NCBI GenBank assembly: GCA_036852015.1
Contig: JAANDG010000309.1
Span: 105,543-169,542, forward strand
Source of the DNA: Pelodera strongyloides
Taxonomy: Eukaryota > Nematoda > Chromadorea > Rhabditida > Rhabditidae
Direction: 5' to 3'
DNA length: 64,000 nucleotides
Shown here: in pieces, positions 23,901-34,848 of the stretch
Position numbering within the stretch: position 1 is the first letter of the stretch
Layout: each line of letters begins with the position of its first letter
Translations under genes and position numbers: made by a program
The notes under the pieces: model-generated
Database searches by the model: none
What the model was told of the DNA's origin: nothing
What the model saw: only the letters and a program-made list of their open reading frames with translations

Positions 23901-26482
23901 TATTATGTGTTTGCTGTCAATATCGCTGGTGAAGCAACCTAAAAATGAGCTTTTAAGCAATAGTAAAATGTCCTTTAATGCATTCGACTGACCCTGTAAT
24001 TTTTAGTTTTCGTATTAACTTCGCGTTTGTTTGCATTTTTCATTCATTTTCTCTATTTACATATTTATGTGCACAATTATTGATTTATTATTTTAATTCA
24101 GACATCGAAGTGGAGTCCTTGAATGGGCAAGATACCGATATCCAGCTCGGTGAGTAACTAATGAATTAATTATTGAGCAGAGAATCAGTACGAATTCCGG
24201 TAGTGATTTGTAAATAAAGGGCCTTCGTACTACGTACATATAGATTTTGATGGAGCACGTCGACTTGTAAAAGTATGTACAAGCGAAAGCCAGCTTTCAA
24301 TTTAAACATATCTTTTCGTGCCTTAGGCAATACGTGAAAGGAACGCTTTCCATAATATGAGCATTCGTTGGCCATACGTGTCCATTTCAATTTGAGTGAA
24401 TATATAACATTTTAGAAGCCGTCAATGATAAGAAGAAGAAAAAGAAGACCATCTGGGGACGAGTCAAATCGCTCTTCAAGAGGAAGAAGGGTATATACAT
24501 TTGGATAATCTTTCTTTACTTATAAATCCAATTTGTGCAGACATTTGCTTCATTAGTATTAGCATAAAAGTGCAAACTGTGAGCATATAAATTTTGCAAT
24601 GAAAACAATTCAGCACAAATGTTTTCGCAGTATACAGTGTAATAAGCGGGACACAAAACTATTTTCGGAGAGATACGTCTCATAGCACCACACGCTCATG
24701 TATTTAAATTGACAGCCCGTAGACTGTTAAAGTAAGATAGCAACCATATTTAAGTTTCGGTTCCTACCGTTGTTAAAGTTAAAGTAAGATAACAACCATA
24801 TGTTTAGCTTCTGTTCCTGCTGTCTTTCCTAAGATAAGAGGTGCTCCCGTCGATGAAGCCGCTTCCGAATCGGGAGATGTGCCAGTTGTGAATCGAACCC
24901 TGAAGCGCCGTAAGCAATATCCTTATTTTTATGCCGAAGTGCGTAAAAATCATTACAAGTTCACTGGGTATGGGGTTTGAAAAAGATGGGATACCTTGAA
25001 AATTGAACATATTTAGAGTAAGATATTTGATGGTCGAATGATAATCATTGTTGATTATAATGGGGTTTCCATGTATGCCAAAAACAACTATGCGTTCCCT
25101 TCCAAGTATACAAAACTTTACCGTATTTTCCCTGAATTGAATATTTGACATGAGAAATTACTACATGGGTCTCGCGAAGTCGTACAATACGATAATTTTG
25201 TCCGGATACTTGGAAACCCCATAATAGAGTGTGATATGCATATCTTTTTAGGTTTATCCGTAGAGGTTGCCGAGGAGACCGAGGTCAGTCCGTGTAAAAG
25301 GAGTCGAGAAGAGAACACTGTGTCTGAAGGTTTGTATCTCTTTTATATTTACAAATTGTTAGCACACGCAGCTCAATAAGACTGCATTTGGTTTGTTTAA
25401 CCAAACCAGAACCAGATTTTTTCAATATTTGTTTGAATTTTTTGGATGAGTGCCAGCTGTTCAACTGTAATCAATATTCCAACGTACACCCTTTGATAAA
25501 TTGGTGTGAAAAGCCTATCAGGCAAAACTACGTTCAATCTCAGAAACAGTTTTTCGTTGATAAGGTGCATTTAACTGATATTTCCTTATTTAGAATCGGA
25601 TCTTCCATCGGAATTCGATATGACCATCATTCGAGGACATTTCTACGGACACGCAGGATTCTGTATGTGCACTTTTGATCGTTTTGTTAAATGAACTGAT
25701 TTTCCAAGCAATACTGCATAATCATTGCATAATTGTTGTGCTTAACATCGCCAAATATTCAGAAAAACGGACTGTAAATTATGTACAGAGAGTGTAGTAT
25801 ATTGTACCGAAAACTGCAAGGCCAAATTTTCGCAACTATCCAAAACTAGTGCATTTGAATCTTATTACATGAATTTTGGAAGATACGCATCAGACGTGAG
25901 TACTTCGGTGAATAAATAGCCTACATTGAATTGGAAAGATGCTTTAGCTTCAGGCGATAGCCGTCTGGTGTCTTATATACGATTGTTTTAGTTTCCGACA
26001 TAACCCATCCGCAGTTGGAATTGGCAGGTAAGAATATACAAACTTTTATCCTACCTAGTCCGCTTCATATTTTATATTTCTTTGAAAGGAATTGGTTAGT
26101 TTTTTATCGTTGGTCAACCTGACGATTGGTAATTTTTTTAAATATATATTTTTTTTATTTTTTTTTTCTATTTTTTAAATATATTGGTAATTTAGCCGAG
26201 TCGACACCAGCGCCGAGTGAACCTGCGTACTCCACTATTTGTGGGTTTAAGTTGAATTAACGCTTTCTCTCTGTGACTGAATTCCTCTCCCTTCCTCGCT
26301 TCTTCTTACCTCTCAGCATTCATCCTTGCGTTGCAACCTACTGACTGTCTGATACACGCTTACTCTCTCACTCTCTCGCTCTCTCTCTCTCTCGCTCTCT
26401 ATCCCTCTCTCACTCTCCCTCTCTCTTTCTTGTTGTGTCTCTCTCTTTCTTACTGTCTCTCTGTCTCTCTTTTTTACTGTAG

Positions 26483-26526
<44 letters not shown>

Positions 26527-27629
26527 GCCCCTCTTTGCAGCATTGGCTTCAAACTCACAAAACAAATGCCCTTCTGTTTCAGCCGAAGATGATGCTCCCC
26601 GCACGATCGTCCAGGACGTGACTATCACTGGTACGTACCTTCTATTTGCGCAGTAACTCAATTGATACTATATATTTGTTGTTTTCAACACCAACTTATT
26701 GGTGTGTGTCGTTGATGCGCCTTGAAAAAGGGGGCGCCCATGGTTCGCGCAGACGCTGAAAACTGGCTAGCCAACCCAAGGAATTGAGTGTGCCGCGTGT
26801 GCGCCAGAAATGTGCGTGAGATTATGCTGGTAAAAGAGAAATTAACAAAAGTACCACACTGATCGAACCCTTTATTGAACTAATGTCTTTAATGCCAAAA
26901 TTACGATGTTTTGGCGAAAACTGAATTGCCATTTGAAATGCCTAATACCTTGGTTTATGCATTAGGCACTTGGTTGTATCTCTGGTTATTTCATTGTACG
27001 CACTTTTAGACTCGCTGGAAGAATCGTTGGATCTTGTCCATGGAGTTGTGGATGTCGTCGAGCACCTGATCAACACGGTCGTCCACGAAGCAGATGGTTT
27101 ATTTTAATTTATTTTTTTATTTTGTTCATATAGTTTTGTTGGTGCGCTGAGGAATGCACCTGTTATAACTCCTTTAAGCATGGAATCAACACACCATTCT
27201 TCAATTCAATTTTGAATTTCAGGACCTCAAAGCCAGCCGAGCGACTCCGTCCTGGAATTCACGAGACGTGGTACATTTTACAGAAGATTCTAGTGTCCAC
27301 CAATAGCAATAAGATTAACAATTATAATTATTGCCAAGTTGTGGTAGTGTATTCGGTAGAAGATTCAAGATTCACTCTGCAAGCAATATATGAATTCGGT
27401 AAAAATCACATCTAACAATAACTCTAACATGATTGGATTTTTCTAGTATGTGTATGTCTTCAACTAGATTGTAGAGAATTTAGTTACTTAATTGCTTGTA
27501 TTGCATCTTCCGTAACACTGACGATTTTCAGTTGGCCAGTTGCTGCGTGTAGACCTGGACCTGGACGCTTCAGATCCCTTTGAATTCATCGGAGACGGAA
27601 GGGCGTCAGAGCTTCCAAAGGAGAAATAA
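18000..27629 (+). CDS. Large unrecognised charged protein, about 27 exons, about 844 aa
   Basis: Exons: 18000-18159, 18477-18574 (or from 18461 with a GC donor before it), 18804-18920, 19275-19412, 19682-19751, 20162-20200, 20374-20496, 20907-21029, 21364-21573, 21793-21873, 22161-22280, 22338-22517, 22671-22809, 23183-23248, 23564-23656, 23847-23891, 24102-24149, 24416-24490, 24808-24909, 25252-25329, 25594-25662, 25992-26027, 26196-26240, 26583-26630, 27010-27096, 27223-27270, 27532-27629. Exons 1-5 give an Arg-rich start and an ordered, helix-prone part (about 170 residues). The rest looks disordered: a Ser/Asp run with KRKGK, an RRSARLADK stretch, Pro/Ser-rich and acidic segments, a KKKKKKTIWGRVKSLFKRKK basic patch. 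A nuclear or chromatin role is inference; no family is recognised. From exon 5 every junction is phase 1. Exon 13 has one base too many for its frame. AATAAA lies 80 bases past the stop. Confidence 0.72.
20550..20705. repeat. TGCGCC/GGCGCA cluster in an intron
   Basis: Within an AT-rich intron, GTGCGCC, GCGCATG, GCGCACC and similar words occur in both orientations in about 150 bp. Comparable clusters recur across the window (see findings). Confidence 0.5.
21120..21290. repeat. Tandem GCGCC...GCGGATAGAGTAG repeat in an intron
   Basis: Three diverged copies of a block of about 60-65 bp: GCGCC followed by a TTG/GTGCGC word, GGATAGAGTAG and TGGTAATT, each preceded by AGTAGTGTGC/AGTAGCGTGC in the later copies. 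Confidence 0.6.
22281..22337 (+). other. 57-bp intron that stays in frame
   Basis: Between exons 11 and 12 of the large gene. GT...TTTTTAG, length divisible by three, no stop in the coding frame, with a CTCT-rich body coding for Ser/Leu if retained. Retention would add 19 residues without shifting the frame. Confidence 0.5.
23265..23500. repeat. GGCGCAC-rich intronic island
   Basis: Dense GGCGCAC/GTGCGCC words in an AT-rich intron, including a palindromic ACCTAACCTAGGTGGCGCAC stretch. No open frame consistent with the gene. Confidence 0.5.
26350..26535. repeat. (TC)n microsatellite in an intron
   Basis: Long CTCT run with few interruptions, between exons 23 and 24 of the large gene; the open frames it gives on both strands are spurious. 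Confidence 0.9.
26695..26830. repeat. GCGCC-rich intronic island
   Basis: Another short cluster of GTGCGCC/GGGCGCCC/GCGCAGACGC words in an AT-rich intron of the large gene. Confidence 0.45.
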
Positions 27630-27969
27630 GATGTGTGTGAGTTCGTTTTCTTTCCATAAAGAGCCGAAAAAATCAAAGTAAAGGAATAACCCATTCTCTT
27701 CAATATACAATAAAACTGGTTAGGGACCCAGTTTGGGGTTTCTTCATCAAAAATAGTTTGAATACTTTTGTTAATGAAAACCAGCATAAAAAAACATAAA
27801 TTAATATAAACTGAAAAAAATAACTACGCAAAAAAAATTGTTTGCGTTTTATATGGAAAAATTGTAAGTTGCGCTAGCCTAATACAATGCACCCACACAA
27901 TGGTGCCTCATCCCAGAAATTAAATCGTTTGGATTTACTCATAGTGTTCATTTCAAAATTAACCATGGA
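27630..27969. other. 3' flank of the large gene
   Basis: Contains AATAAA at 27709-27714. Beyond it an AT-rich spacer with no gene. Confidence 0.5.
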
Positions 27970-28040
27970 AGCCGCGGGCGAGTGGTAGAGTTCTCGCCTT
28001 TGGTGCGAGAGGTCGCAGGTTCGACCCCGTCTGGCTACAC
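27970..28040 (+). pseudogene. tRNA-like relic (anticodon loop resembles TTG)
   Basis: D-arm-like GCGAGTGGTAGAGT, a good anticodon arm (CTCGC / CTTTGGT loop / GCGAG, which would give anticodon TTG, Gln) and a B box GGTTCGACCCC. The acceptor and T stems contain mismatches, so a pseudogene or SINE remnant is more likely than a working tRNA. Confidence 0.45.
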
Positions 28041-28514
28041 TCTGTTTTGCATTAAATATTACTTTCTGAAAAAGTGCAAGGATAATTTCTGGTTTTGCGC
28101 CCATTTACTTCATTTGCGCATTTCGTAAGAAAGGAGCCGTCAGTTCGCTTTAAGGGAAAATTGTAGATTTTTCTTTGTGTACAAAGTTGATATTTCTATT
28201 TTCCAGGTTCCCACTTTGTTTCCTGTCATTCGGATATCGTCATGCCACTCATACTTGTCGTCGTTTCTGTTTGTTATTGTATGGGTTTGTGAGTTTATTT
28301 CCTTCTTAGTTTGTTTAAGTATTAAAGTTGTTAGTCTTAGGGTCACCTTGTGAGGCGTGTTAATTGTATATCTTCAATAATCTATTAAAACCGTGTTGAG
28401 CACTTAGTGATATCTGCGCTGTATAAACCAATCAATTATATTCACCTTGACTCTTTAGAAGTCGCCACCTTTCATCTACACGCGGCCCATGTACATAATC
28501 AGGGTATTGTGAGC

Positions 28515-28563
<49 letters not shown>

Positions 28564-28564
28564 C

Positions 28565-28596
<32 letters not shown>

Positions 28597-28730
28597 GAGA
28601 AAAAAAAAAGCTTATTATGTAAAAATGCCAACTCCCATTGTATATTGCCCCTTTCCTCTCTTTGCTAATGGATGTCAGCTTGTCTCCGTTTCGTTTTGTT
28701 TTCCGGATTGTTTTAAGGTAAGTTATCATT
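28041..28730. other. Spacer with long A-rich tract
   Basis: An almost pure A tract runs from about 28519 to 28610. Nothing else supported. Confidence 0.6.
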
Positions 28731-28745
28731 TTTTTTATTTTTACA
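28730..28745 (+). promoter_or_regulatory. Candidate trans-splice acceptor before the ATG at 28779
   Basis: TTTTTTATTTTTACAG ends about 35 bases upstream of the ATG at 28779, with no upstream exon seen. Confidence 0.4.
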
Positions 28746-28778
28746 GTATTTGCGTGAACTTCCTCTTTATAAACCATC

Positions 28779-29122
28779 ATGGCCAACCTTAAGCGCCGTC
28801 CCATGGACCATGGGTGGGCCTTGTTACTGTCGGCACACACTATAGAAACTAGGGTGCTGCGTGGCGATCAGTTGGCGCGAACACTGTTCGCTAATGTGAA
28901 AATTGAAGGAGTAGCAGACGTTCGCGAAACCTGGCGAAGATTGAGCGAAGTGCGCGGCGAAAGAAATATAGGCGCACCTGTTTGGCGTATCAGGTTCAAT
29001 CACAGTTCTGGCGTTTTTCAAAATAATCAATTTCAGTACTTCCTTGTCTCTTCTCTTCCGAATGGAACGATGTCCTTTTGTGATGTTTATTCTGCCATTT
29101 GTTTCATCAACGTTATCTACGG
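28779..29122 (+). CDS. First exon of an unrecognised gene
   Basis: ATG followed by 114 codons (start MANLKRRPMDHGW) and a clean GTAAGT donor in phase 1. The following exon-like segments are in phase 0 or contain stops, so I cannot extend the model with certainty. The peptide is basic in its first half and hydrophobic at the end (SAICFINVIYG). Family not recognised. Confidence 0.45.
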
Positions 29123-29406
29123 TAAGTAGAAATATACAGTTTATTACAACATACCTTTATTCAACTTTTTTCATTCCAATCAAAACATAAATTGGCTAAG
29201 GGCGGCCTTATTGCTCAAACATTTGAAACATTTATTCAACTGTTCATAAATGAAAGTAACATGATTTCAGGGATTAGATGACTGTTTTTATAATTAATCT
29301 CTTACAATTAGTGTGAAAAGCCTGAAGCATACTCATCTTTGTGAACAATTGTGGTAAAATGTGACATAACGAGGCAACGTTATCCGTAAATAAGTTTTGT
29401 TTGCAG

Positions 29407-29823
29407 TTTCAATGTCTGGTTGTGGTGTGGTGTGGTTACGCAAGTCGATTTTGGGCCAGTGCTTCACTTCATAATGCTCCGACGTCGTCAATACGTCTGC
29501 AAAGATCCATTTGTATGGACTATGGAAAGGTAACATAATTTTTCTTTCTTTTTCGAGCAACTAACAATAAGATGGTTAATGGTCAATGCTGCAACTATAA
29601 TAACAATGGTGATCTGCACAAGCTCCCGTACGAGTGTCAGCGCCTTTGAGGCTTTCTTTCTATTTCAATTCCTTCCATTCTCTTCTAGGATTCAGCTCAA
29701 TATTCGAGTTTAGGTCTCCTTGCGGTGTACGTTCTCTGGATTGTCCTTGGTATGAGGATTTCAATTTTGTGGAATATTGTGTTTCTGCATTCCGTTGGCT
29801 ATATGCGAATCCAGGAATTTGAG
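29407..29823 (+). CDS. Two phase 0-0 exon-like segments (membrane-prone peptide)
   Basis: Segment 29407-29529 follows TTTGCAG and ends at GTAACA (41 codons); segment 29689-29823 follows CTTCTAG and ends at GTACCA (45 codons). The second gives a hydrophobic stretch (LGLLAVYVLWIVLGMRI) that could cross a membrane. Both have diverged copies at 29993-30098 and about 30256-30396. Family not recognised. Confidence 0.4.
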
Positions 29824-29969
29824 GTACCAATCATGTTATTTCTGTTACTATTATCGTTTTATTAGTTTATTTTTTTGTTTGGTATATTAGAACTGAGTTA
29901 CGACTTTAAATATCCTTTGTTCCCAACGTAATGATGACGAACTTCTGGTACATAATTCATATATTCGTG

Positions 29970-30410
29970 CTGTAAATAATTTTTGTTTGCAGTTTCATTT
30001 CCTTGTGGTGGTGGTCATACAAGTCAACTACTGTGCTTCACAATTCTTCGACTTTGCCAGTACGTCCGCAAAGATTTGTTTTGTTGGACTATGGAAAGGT
30101 AGCTTGCGATTTCTCTTTCTCAGGGCAACTAGCAATAAGAAGGTAATCGTCATGGTGTACAGTTTTAATAATGATGGTGTGTGATGTCATTCCTTCACTT
30201 TGAGGCGACCGAGCAACTGGATTTCTTTATTTCAATTCTTTCAGCTCTGTTATAGGATCCATCTCACACGCCCCGTTTATGTTTACCTATGGTGCAGCTC
30301 TGGTTTTACTTTGACGTGAGGATGTCAATGTTGGTGGTATATTTGTGTGGCCCTTTCTGCGTTTCGTTGGCTTTATCCGAATCCAAGAATTTGAGGTAAT
30401 TTGAGGTAAT
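29970..30410 (+). pseudogene. Diverged duplicate of the 29.4-29.8 kb exon pair
   Basis: GTAAATAATTTTTGTTTGCAGTTTCA... and the later AATCCAAGAATTTGAGGTAA block match 29385 and 29810 onwards. Indels change the frame between the copies, so at most one copy is functional. Confidence 0.55.
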
Positions 30411-30654
30411 CATTTATTTAATTTGGATCGATATTATCGCTTTATAATTAGTGTATTTTACTACGCCAATCATCATCAACTTTCGGAACACAAAAGTATG
30501 TGTATGAAACAACGAAACAAGGTGTTATATTATTCACGTAATGAAAAATGGCCATATGCCGATATGTCTCATGTCCCATATTTGAGGGGAAACAGCGTAT
30601 GCGATAGAAAATATGCAAAATCAGGAATTGTAAAGGGTTAATAAAAAATATCCG

Positions 30655-31560
30655 TTTGTTCACTAAGTTATGCAGATTGCGACGAAGCTTTACGTTTTAT
30701 GCTCGACACAAAGAACTTTTATGATCTCTAATTTCAGGCTTCGCTGTGTGCGGATATTATGATGATGCAAGGGTGCGCTCTTGGGATTAAATACGACATC
30801 GCCTGCCGATTACTGTGCTGCTGAAGACTGCAGATTTGTTGTAAGTTTCCTCTGGAAGTTCTGAAATGACTTTTATGACTTTCGATATCTCTTTGTTCAC
30901 TAAGTTATTCAGATTGCGACGAAGCTTTACATTTTATGCTCTACACAAAGAACTTTTCTGATCTCTAATTTCAGGCTTCGCTGTGTGCGGATATTATGAT
31001 GATGCAAGGGTGCGCTCTTGGGATGAAATACGACATTGCCTGCCGATTACTGTGCTGCTGAAGACTGCAGATTTGTTGTAAGTTTCCTCTGGAAGTTCTG
31101 AAATGACTTTTATGACTTTCGATATCTCTTTGTTCACTAAGTTATTCAGATTGCGACGAAGCTTTACATTTTATGCTCGACACAAAGCACTTTTATGATC
31201 TCTAATTTCAGGCTTCGCTGTGTGCGGATATTATGATGATGTTTGGGATGAAATACGACATTGCCTGCCGATTAGTGTGCTGCTGAAGACTGCAGATTTG
31301 TTGTAAGTTTCCTCTGGAAGTTCTGAAATGACTTTTATGACTTTCGATATCTCTTTGTTCACTAAGTTATTCAGATTGCGACGAAGCTTTACATTTTATG
31401 CTCGACACAAATAACTTTTATGATCTCTAATTTCAGGCTTCGCTGTGTGCGGATATTATGATGGTGCAAGGGTGCGCTCTTGGGATTAAATACGACATTG
31501 CCTGCCGATTACTGTGCTGCTGAAGACTGCAGATTTGTCGTGAGTTTCCTCTGGAAGTTC
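30655..31560 (+). repeat. Four tandem copies of a 237-bp unit carrying an exon-like segment
   Basis: Each unit reads intron, TTTCAG, a segment of about 28 codons (start ASLCADIMMMQGCALGIKYD) ending in TGA, then TGTAAGTTTCC. Copies begin near 30663, 30899, 31136 and 31362. The third has a deletion of about 18 bp inside the exon-like part. A much older relative is at 33555-33760. Could be a multiplied terminal exon. Confidence 0.75.
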
Positions 31561-31756
31561 GAAAATAAGAGAATCAACCGTGATTTTTTGCGATGCTGTT
31601 TTAAAACTGAAATAACCTTTATGACTTTCGATATCCCTTTGTTCCGTAAGTTATGCAGATTGCGACGAATTCTGAGTTCATAGTTCATATTGGTATTTGG
31701 CCTGAAGTAAAAAAAAAATCTTTTTGTAAATAAATAATTGAACGATATTAATTTAG

Positions 31757-31883
31757 GAGTCCTTCTTTGATTGTGAAGCCGAATACGAAGTACATGAGGA
31801 ATGACACTGATGGTCGAAAGATGTCCTTCGAGATGTTGAGCTTTGATACGGAGCTGTCACTGAATGAAACTGTAGGAGAATGA
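31757..31883 (+). CDS. Exon-like terminal segment
   Basis: After ATTTAG an open frame of 41 codons (KYMRNDTDGRKMSFEMLSFD within it) ends in TGA. Not recognised. Confidence 0.3.
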
Positions 31884-31987
31884 CCTGCTTGTAAGGATTT
31901 CTCAATTGAAAGTCTAAGATGAGAATATAATTCTCTGGTCTCCAACCGCGCAGCGCACCCCCAGCCAGGGGCGCTCGCCCCTTAATT

Positions 31988-32285
31988 CCCCCCCCCCCCT
32001 ACGCGGCTGGCCGGTGCCCCCCTACGCGGCTGGCCGGTGCCCCCTGGCGCGGTGGCCGGTGCCCCCCTGGCGGCTGGCCGGTGCCCCCCTGTGCGGCTGG
32101 CCGGTGCCCGCCTGGCGGCTGGCCGGTGTACGCGGCTGGCCCCCCCTATGCGGCTGGCCCCCCTACGCGGCTGGCCGGTGCCCCCCCGGGGGCCGGTGCC
32201 CCCCTACGCGGCTGGCCGGTGCCCCCCTACGCGGCTGGCCGGTGCCCCCCTACGCGGCTGGCCGGTGCCCCCCTGCGCGGTTAGC
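31988..32285. repeat. GC-rich minisatellite, about 23-bp unit
   Basis: About a dozen imperfect copies of CTACGCGGCTGGCCGGTGCC followed by a C run. Three forward frames stay open only because of the repeat. Confidence 0.9.
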
Positions 32286-32324
32286 CCTCCAAGGCAAAAA
32301 TAAAAAGACAGACCAATTTTCCGC

Positions 32325-32407
32325 AAAAGAACTGCACCGAGCAGGAATCGAACCTACGAAATTCACTAATTATGTTCTGGAGCCAGCACCTTAGACCACT
32401 CGGCCAT
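32325..32407 (-). pseudogene. tRNA-Leu-like relic
   Basis: On the minus strand TGGCCGAGTGGTCTAAGGTG matches the D arm typical of tRNA-Leu, a long variable region follows, and GGTTCGATTCC gives a B box. The anticodon and acceptor stems do not pair well. It sits between two GC-rich minisatellite blocks. Confidence 0.55.
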
Positions 32408-32459
32408 AAAGCGCATGTCCAATAATCGAAAAGAAATATTTGGTGGAGAGCGGATAGAG

Positions 32460-32690
32460 TCGAAATTGCGCGGCTGGGTGCGCGGTTGGCTGGGGGTGCG
32501 CTGCGCGGTTGAGGACGAGAGCCCCCGAGGCCCCGCGCATCCAGCCGCGTAGTTTGCAAACTACGCGGCTGGCCGGGGCCCCTCTGCGCGGCACGCGGCT
32601 GGCTACGCGTGCACTCGAATTTGCGCGGCTGGCTACGCGTGCACTCCAATTTGCGCGGCTGGGTGCGCGGTGCGCTGCGCACCCAGGAAC
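32460..32690. repeat. Second GCGCGGCTGG-rich block
   Basis: Words such as GCGCGGCTGGCTACGCGTGC, GTGCGCGG and CTACGCGGCTGGCCGG recur in irregular order, related to the minisatellite on the other side of the tRNA relic. Confidence 0.7.
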
Positions 32691-32699
32691 GTAGTTGTA

Positions 32700-33554
32700 A
32701 AGCTGGAATCTGGAAAAAATTACAGATATGTTATGTTTAATTATGTAAAGTAACTTGATCGTCAAAAACACGCAAGTTTGTGGACTGCCTCTTAATTGGA
32801 TGACATGTAAAATCCGTTTTTTTTCAGTTAACTCTGTACGCTCTGAACTCTGAACTCTCTGCTCTATGTACTGTGCCGGGATTGGTTGGTACTGTAGCGC
32901 ATTCTGGATTCGCCATGTGATCTGGATGCGTGCGAAGACCCGATTTCGATTAGTAAAAGGTAAAACTTCGTTATTGGAATGGATATATAACTTATTTTAT
33001 TTCCTGTAGTCTATTATTTCATGAGAACGGAAATCATTTCATTACATTTTACTGCGCACAAAACGATCAACTTTCTGTGGAAGACGAAAGTACGAAAGCG
33101 TGAAACAATGTGTGTCAAAGGCTATTATTCACGTAGTGAAAAATGGTCGTATGTCTCATATCCAATGTAAGCGGCAGCATAAGCGATAAAAAACATGCAA
33201 AATCATACAAAGTAATATCCTAACAGATTGTTTAACTCTTTGGTACTTTCTTGTAAAGCGGTTAATAATTGATTTGTTTAGGTAGTTACATTTATCGGAG
33301 AATGCGAATACGATCTTATGCTGAAGGAACTTTGATCGTATATAAATGAGCTGTGTCGAGGGCGTTGTGATGTTGAGCAAAGCTGGAAGTAGGAATGGTA
33401 AGTTTCTTTTGTTTTTGTTAAAAAAAATTTATATAAGAAGTAAAGTAAAAGGGCTTGCTGTGGTCCTTGTGAAACTAGTGCACCCAATTCCCCAAATCAA
33501 TTATATATAGCAGCCGTTACTAGAAATACTGAGATAAACTCGACACATGGCTTA
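32700..33554. other. No supported gene
   Basis: A weak exon-like stretch near 33285-33350 (FIGECEYDLMLKEL) ends in a stop. Nothing else recognised. Confidence 0.3.
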
Positions 33555-33760
33555 CACTTTATGCTCGAAATCCAAGAAACTTCCATTCTCTCTAATTTCA
33601 GACTTTGAACCATTGACGTGTTGCTGTGAGAAAATGCCGAAGCTTGTGATGCTGCAAGGATGAACTCTTGGGATGAAGCACTACTGTGCCTGCCGATTGC
33701 TGTGCTTGCTGAAGACCGCGGATTTGCTGTAAGTTCCCTCTGGAAGTTCGTAAATGACAG
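33555..33760 (+). pseudogene. Old relative of the 237-bp unit
   Basis: Blocks matching the 30.65-31.56 kb unit: TTTATGCTCGAAATCCAAGA, TCTCTAATTTCAGACTT, CTTGGGATGAA, GTGCCTGCCGATTGCTGTGC, TGTAAGTTCCCTCTGGAAG. Confidence 0.6.
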
Positions 33761-33893
33761 AGTCGCAGTGATTTTGGTTTTCTAATGTGATATTATAACT
33801 GAAACAATCGCAACATATTAGCTCACTACATATCATGCATAGCACAACAAGCTTTATGGTGAATAATGGAGTTTCTCTCCAGCCACACAGACA

Positions 33894-34105
33894 TACAGTG
33901 CGTCGCATAAGTATGTAGGCACCCCCAAATTTAACGATAAATATTTTGGACCAAAATTTTTTGAACAAATTTTAACACCACTAAATCGACCATGGCGAAA
34001 AACCCGAGGACAATGAAAATTAGAAAAAAATTCGACATTTTCAGTATTTTACGACATTTAAACCGAAAAACAGCTGTTTCAAAAGTTTGTAGGCACCCAC
34101 TTTAG
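33894..34105. mobile_element. Tc1/mariner-like end with internal repeat
   Basis: TA then CAGTGCGTCGCATAAGTATG and TAGGCACCC, the pattern of Tc1/mariner inverted-repeat ends; a second AAGTTTGTAGGCACCCAC lies about 190 bp inward in the same orientation, as in IR/DR-type ends. No opposite end seen nearby, so a solo or truncated end. Confidence 0.55.
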
Positions 34106-34848
34106 TTAATTGTATTATTAATTTATTTTATTATAATTGTTCTGAAATGGATAAATTGCAATTGTCATGGGTATTAGTGATAATGTGAGCCATTGTCAAG
34201 TGGTAAGCATCTCTCAAACATGTATTTGGTAAGCGATAATTGAAAAATATTAATTTAGAAGTGGTTTCTGTTTCGCTTGGAGACCCAATCGTGACGTGAA
34301 TGTTGAATAATACGATGTTACTGGAATGGAGAAATGGATGTGAACATACAGTAGAGACTTCTTTTGGGAATGGAGCTATACCGTTCTGGAGTTGCCGGAG
34401 AACCTCATTCTTGTGAGCACTTCTCAATTACTGTATAGCGTTTTGAAGATTATTGCAGTTAGAATATTTCCCTTAATAGTTTATGATGAGAAATAAGTTG
34501 CTAAGTAGGACGAACTTAAAAACACGTGGTTAGACGCATTTTTTCAGTGATGTCTGTAGGTTCTGCATTGACTCTCTGCTCTCTCGTGATTGGCTGATAC
34601 TGTAGCACATTCCTGATGCGACATCTGGTCTGGTCGTGTGCGAAGAACAGAATTTGGTTGGTAAAATTTCGTTATTTGCATGGCTATTGCGTACTACCTC
34701 TGTGTTTGTGTTTAGCCTATTATTCATGGGGCATCGACTTGCTAAGCGTGTTATTGCTCGAAAATACGTGCCGACCTTCAAAGTTTGTGTCGTAGAAAAA
34801 ATGCAAAATCAAGCATCCTAGGCCACTAATCGAAATAGTGTCATTTAG

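Noticed and set aside
28517..28840. Minus-strand frame ending in poly-Phe
   Set aside because: Poly-Phe is the translated A tract; the other part is antisense to the exon at 28779.
32014..32682. Pro/Arg-rich and Ala-rich open frames on both strands
   Set aside because: Products of the GC-rich minisatellite; all frames open, composition follows the repeat.
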